A stretch of 6,374 bases of DNA from Thermoflexales bacterium (GTDB lineage Bacteria > Chloroflexota > Anaerolineae > Fen-1058): assembly GCA_017999195.1 (NCBI GenBank), contig JAGOBP010000252.1, positions 1 to 6,374 on the forward strand, given 5' to 3'. The translations under genes were made by a program, and so were the position numbers. How positions within the stretch are numbered: the stretch's first letter is position 1; every line of letters begins with the position of its first letter. Shown here piece by piece: positions 5,694 through 6,374 of this stretch. Below the pieces are notes generated by a model, which did no database searches, was not told where the DNA came from, and worked only from the letters and a program-made list of their open reading frames with translations.

Positions 5694-6158
5694 CTATCCC
5701 AGCGGCAGCGCCTCAAACAGCGTGGTCAGCGACGAAGCGGGCGATACACCCTGGCCCGTTTGAGCCGCGATGGTGGCGAAGGTGTAACTGGCCAATCGCG
5801 CTCGAAACTCACAACAGAGTTCAAACCAGACCGGATGAATGACGCACATCTGATTACGCACACAGTCGCACGGCTGGCGCGCACACCGATTGAGCGCAAA
5901 CGGCCCATCGATGGCTTCGACAACCTGCAACAACGTAATCTGCGCCGAACTCCCAGCCAGCCAAGTGCCGCCCCTGGCGCCGCGCTGCGTATAAACCAGG
6001 CCTTCGGCCGCCAGTCGCGCCAGGATTTTGAATAGAAAAGCCAGGGGAATGCCCTGACGTCGCGCAATGTCTACAGAGGCCACGCGTGCGCCGGTAGGTT
6101 GAAGGGCAAGATCGAGCACGGCCCGAATGGCGTAATCGGCTTGACGAGTGATTGGCAT
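5694..6158 (-). CDS. Rrf2-family transcriptional regulator with Cys cluster
   Basis: Rrf2 proteins (IscR, NsrR, CymR, RirA) are dimeric winged-helix repressors, many of which sense iron-sulphur, nitric oxide or redox state through a [2Fe-2S] or [4Fe-4S] cluster. The 154-residue product shows the family start ITRQADYAIRAVLDLA (3-18), the helix-turn-helix and wing (VASVDIARRQGIPLAFLFKI at 26-45, then LAAEGLVYTQRGARGG at 49-64), and ITLLQVVEAIDGP (74-86). The sensor loop carries C92, C97, C99 and C105; C99-X5-C105 matches the last two ligands of IscR/NsrR, while C92-X6-C99 is one residue longer than IscR's spacing. C115 and C116 are extra. The ATG at 6158 is used because the family starts one or two residues before this motif; an in-frame TTG at 6215 would add an atypical extension. 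No strong ribosome binding site is visible. It has its own promoter and an operator-like dyad, suggesting autoregulation. Target genes are unknown. Confidence 0.93.
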   Translation of the reverse strand: MPITRQADYAIRAVLDLALQPTGARVASVDIARRQGIPLAFLFKILARLAAEGLVYTQRGARGGTWLAGSSAQITLLQVVEAIDGPFALNRCARQPCDCVRNQMCVIHPVWFELCCEFRARLASYTFATIAAQTGQGVSPASSLTTLFEALPLG

Positions 6159-6235
6159 AGCGCAGAATCCCAATTTGGACAAAGTAGACAATGTGAATCG
6201 GGAGTAAAAATACAACCGGCCGGATGTTATAGCAA

Positions 6236-6249
6236 GTGATAAGTATCAC
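6236..6249. promoter_or_regulatory. Operator-like dyad at the Rrf2 transcription start
   Basis: GTGATA-AG-TATCAC is a perfect inverted repeat with six-base arms and a two-base spacer. It directly follows the -10 hexamer of the Rrf2 gene and covers the predicted transcription start (about 6243). A dimeric repressor bound here would block initiation. Autorepression by the Rrf2 protein itself is the simplest reading, but it is not shown. Confidence 0.5.
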
Positions 6250-6258
6250 ATTATACCA
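6250..6258 (-). promoter_or_regulatory. Extended -10 promoter of the Rrf2 gene
   Basis: The minus strand reads TGGTATAAT, a perfect extended -10 (TGn + TATAAT at 6255-6250). The only -35-like word is TTGCGC 18 bp upstream (6279-6274), matching the TTG half. Extended -10 promoters can work without a good -35. The leader to the ATG at 6158 would be about 85 nt. Confidence 0.65.
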
Positions 6259-6277
6259 CCCAGAGTGTCATAGGCGC

Positions 6278-6314
6278 AAAAAAAGCCCCGCCGGGTTGTC
6301 CGGCTCAGCGGGGC
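6278..6314 (-). terminator. Intrinsic terminator of the gene entering from the right edge
   Basis: On the minus strand GCCCCGC (6314-6308) pairs with GCGGGGC (6291-6285) around a 16-base interior, which can itself fold through a CCGG pair, followed at once by seven T (6284-6278). It lies 20 bases past the stop codon of the partial gene at the edge and isolates the Rrf2 promoter from that transcript. Confidence 0.9.
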
Positions 6315-6334
6315 GCAGATGTCCGGGATTTCTG

Positions 6335-6374
6335 TCAGCCAAAGACGGGGAGTTTCACCGTAAAGGTACTGCCC
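6335..6374 (-). CDS. C-terminal tail of a probable sensor histidine kinase (partial)
   Basis: From the window edge the minus strand reads GSTFTVKLPVFG and then TGA at 6337-6335. G-S-T-F-T-V-x-L-P is the typical end of the HATPase_c domain of two-component sensor kinases, where the G-x-G-S/T-x-F box is followed by a last beta strand and Pro. A clean terminator follows the stop, supporting a real gene end. Only twelve residues are visible, so the assignment to histidine kinases rather than another GHKL ATPase is by motif alone, and nothing can be said about its signal or partner. Confidence 0.65.
   Translation of the reverse strand, partial: GSTFTVKLPVFG

Overview
This window most likely comes from a Chloroflexota-like bacterium. 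That is an inference from the long Pro/Thr linker of the large secreted protein, a style common in that phylum, and from the GC-rich, mostly ordinary sigma70-type signals. No rRNA or other taxonomic marker is present, so the assignment is tentative.

Layout, left to right. The first 75 bases are the start of a gene leaving the window on the minus strand, probably a YjbQ/UPF0047 protein. It is divergent from a cold shock protein gene (307-516, +). The cold shock gene has a near-consensus promoter (129-157), a leader of about 143 nt, and an apparent premature intrinsic terminator inside that leader (208-242). A strong terminator (546-580) follows it. A membrane-anchored LytR-CpsA-Psr (LCP) family cell-envelope protein comes next (618-1748, +). 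A perfect-palindrome terminator that could serve both strands (1842-1873) and a G/C-rich intergenic repeat (1881-1919) separate it from a convergent gene of 2.5 kb (1924-4476, -). That gene encodes a secreted protein with two folded domains joined by a 74-residue Pro/Thr linker. A 400-base non-coding stretch upstream of it holds a probable promoter and three leader hairpins.

The right part is all on the minus strand. A small unknown gene (5346-5522, 58 aa) overlaps by ATGA the start of a DUF4442 hotdog-fold gene (4882-5349). Beyond these is an Rrf2-family regulator with a cysteine cluster suited to an Fe-S centre (5694-6158), with its own promoter and a dyad at the predicted transcription start. 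At the edge are the terminator and last 12 codons of a gene that looks like a sensor histidine kinase.

The genes do not form one pathway; most sit in single-gene or two-gene units. The parts most worth following up are regulatory: the attenuator-like cold shock leader with repeated CCGTG/CACGG boxes in the divergent promoter region, the Rrf2 operator candidate, and the structured leader of the secreted protein. I see no CRISPR array, insertion sequence, tRNA, rRNA or defence system.
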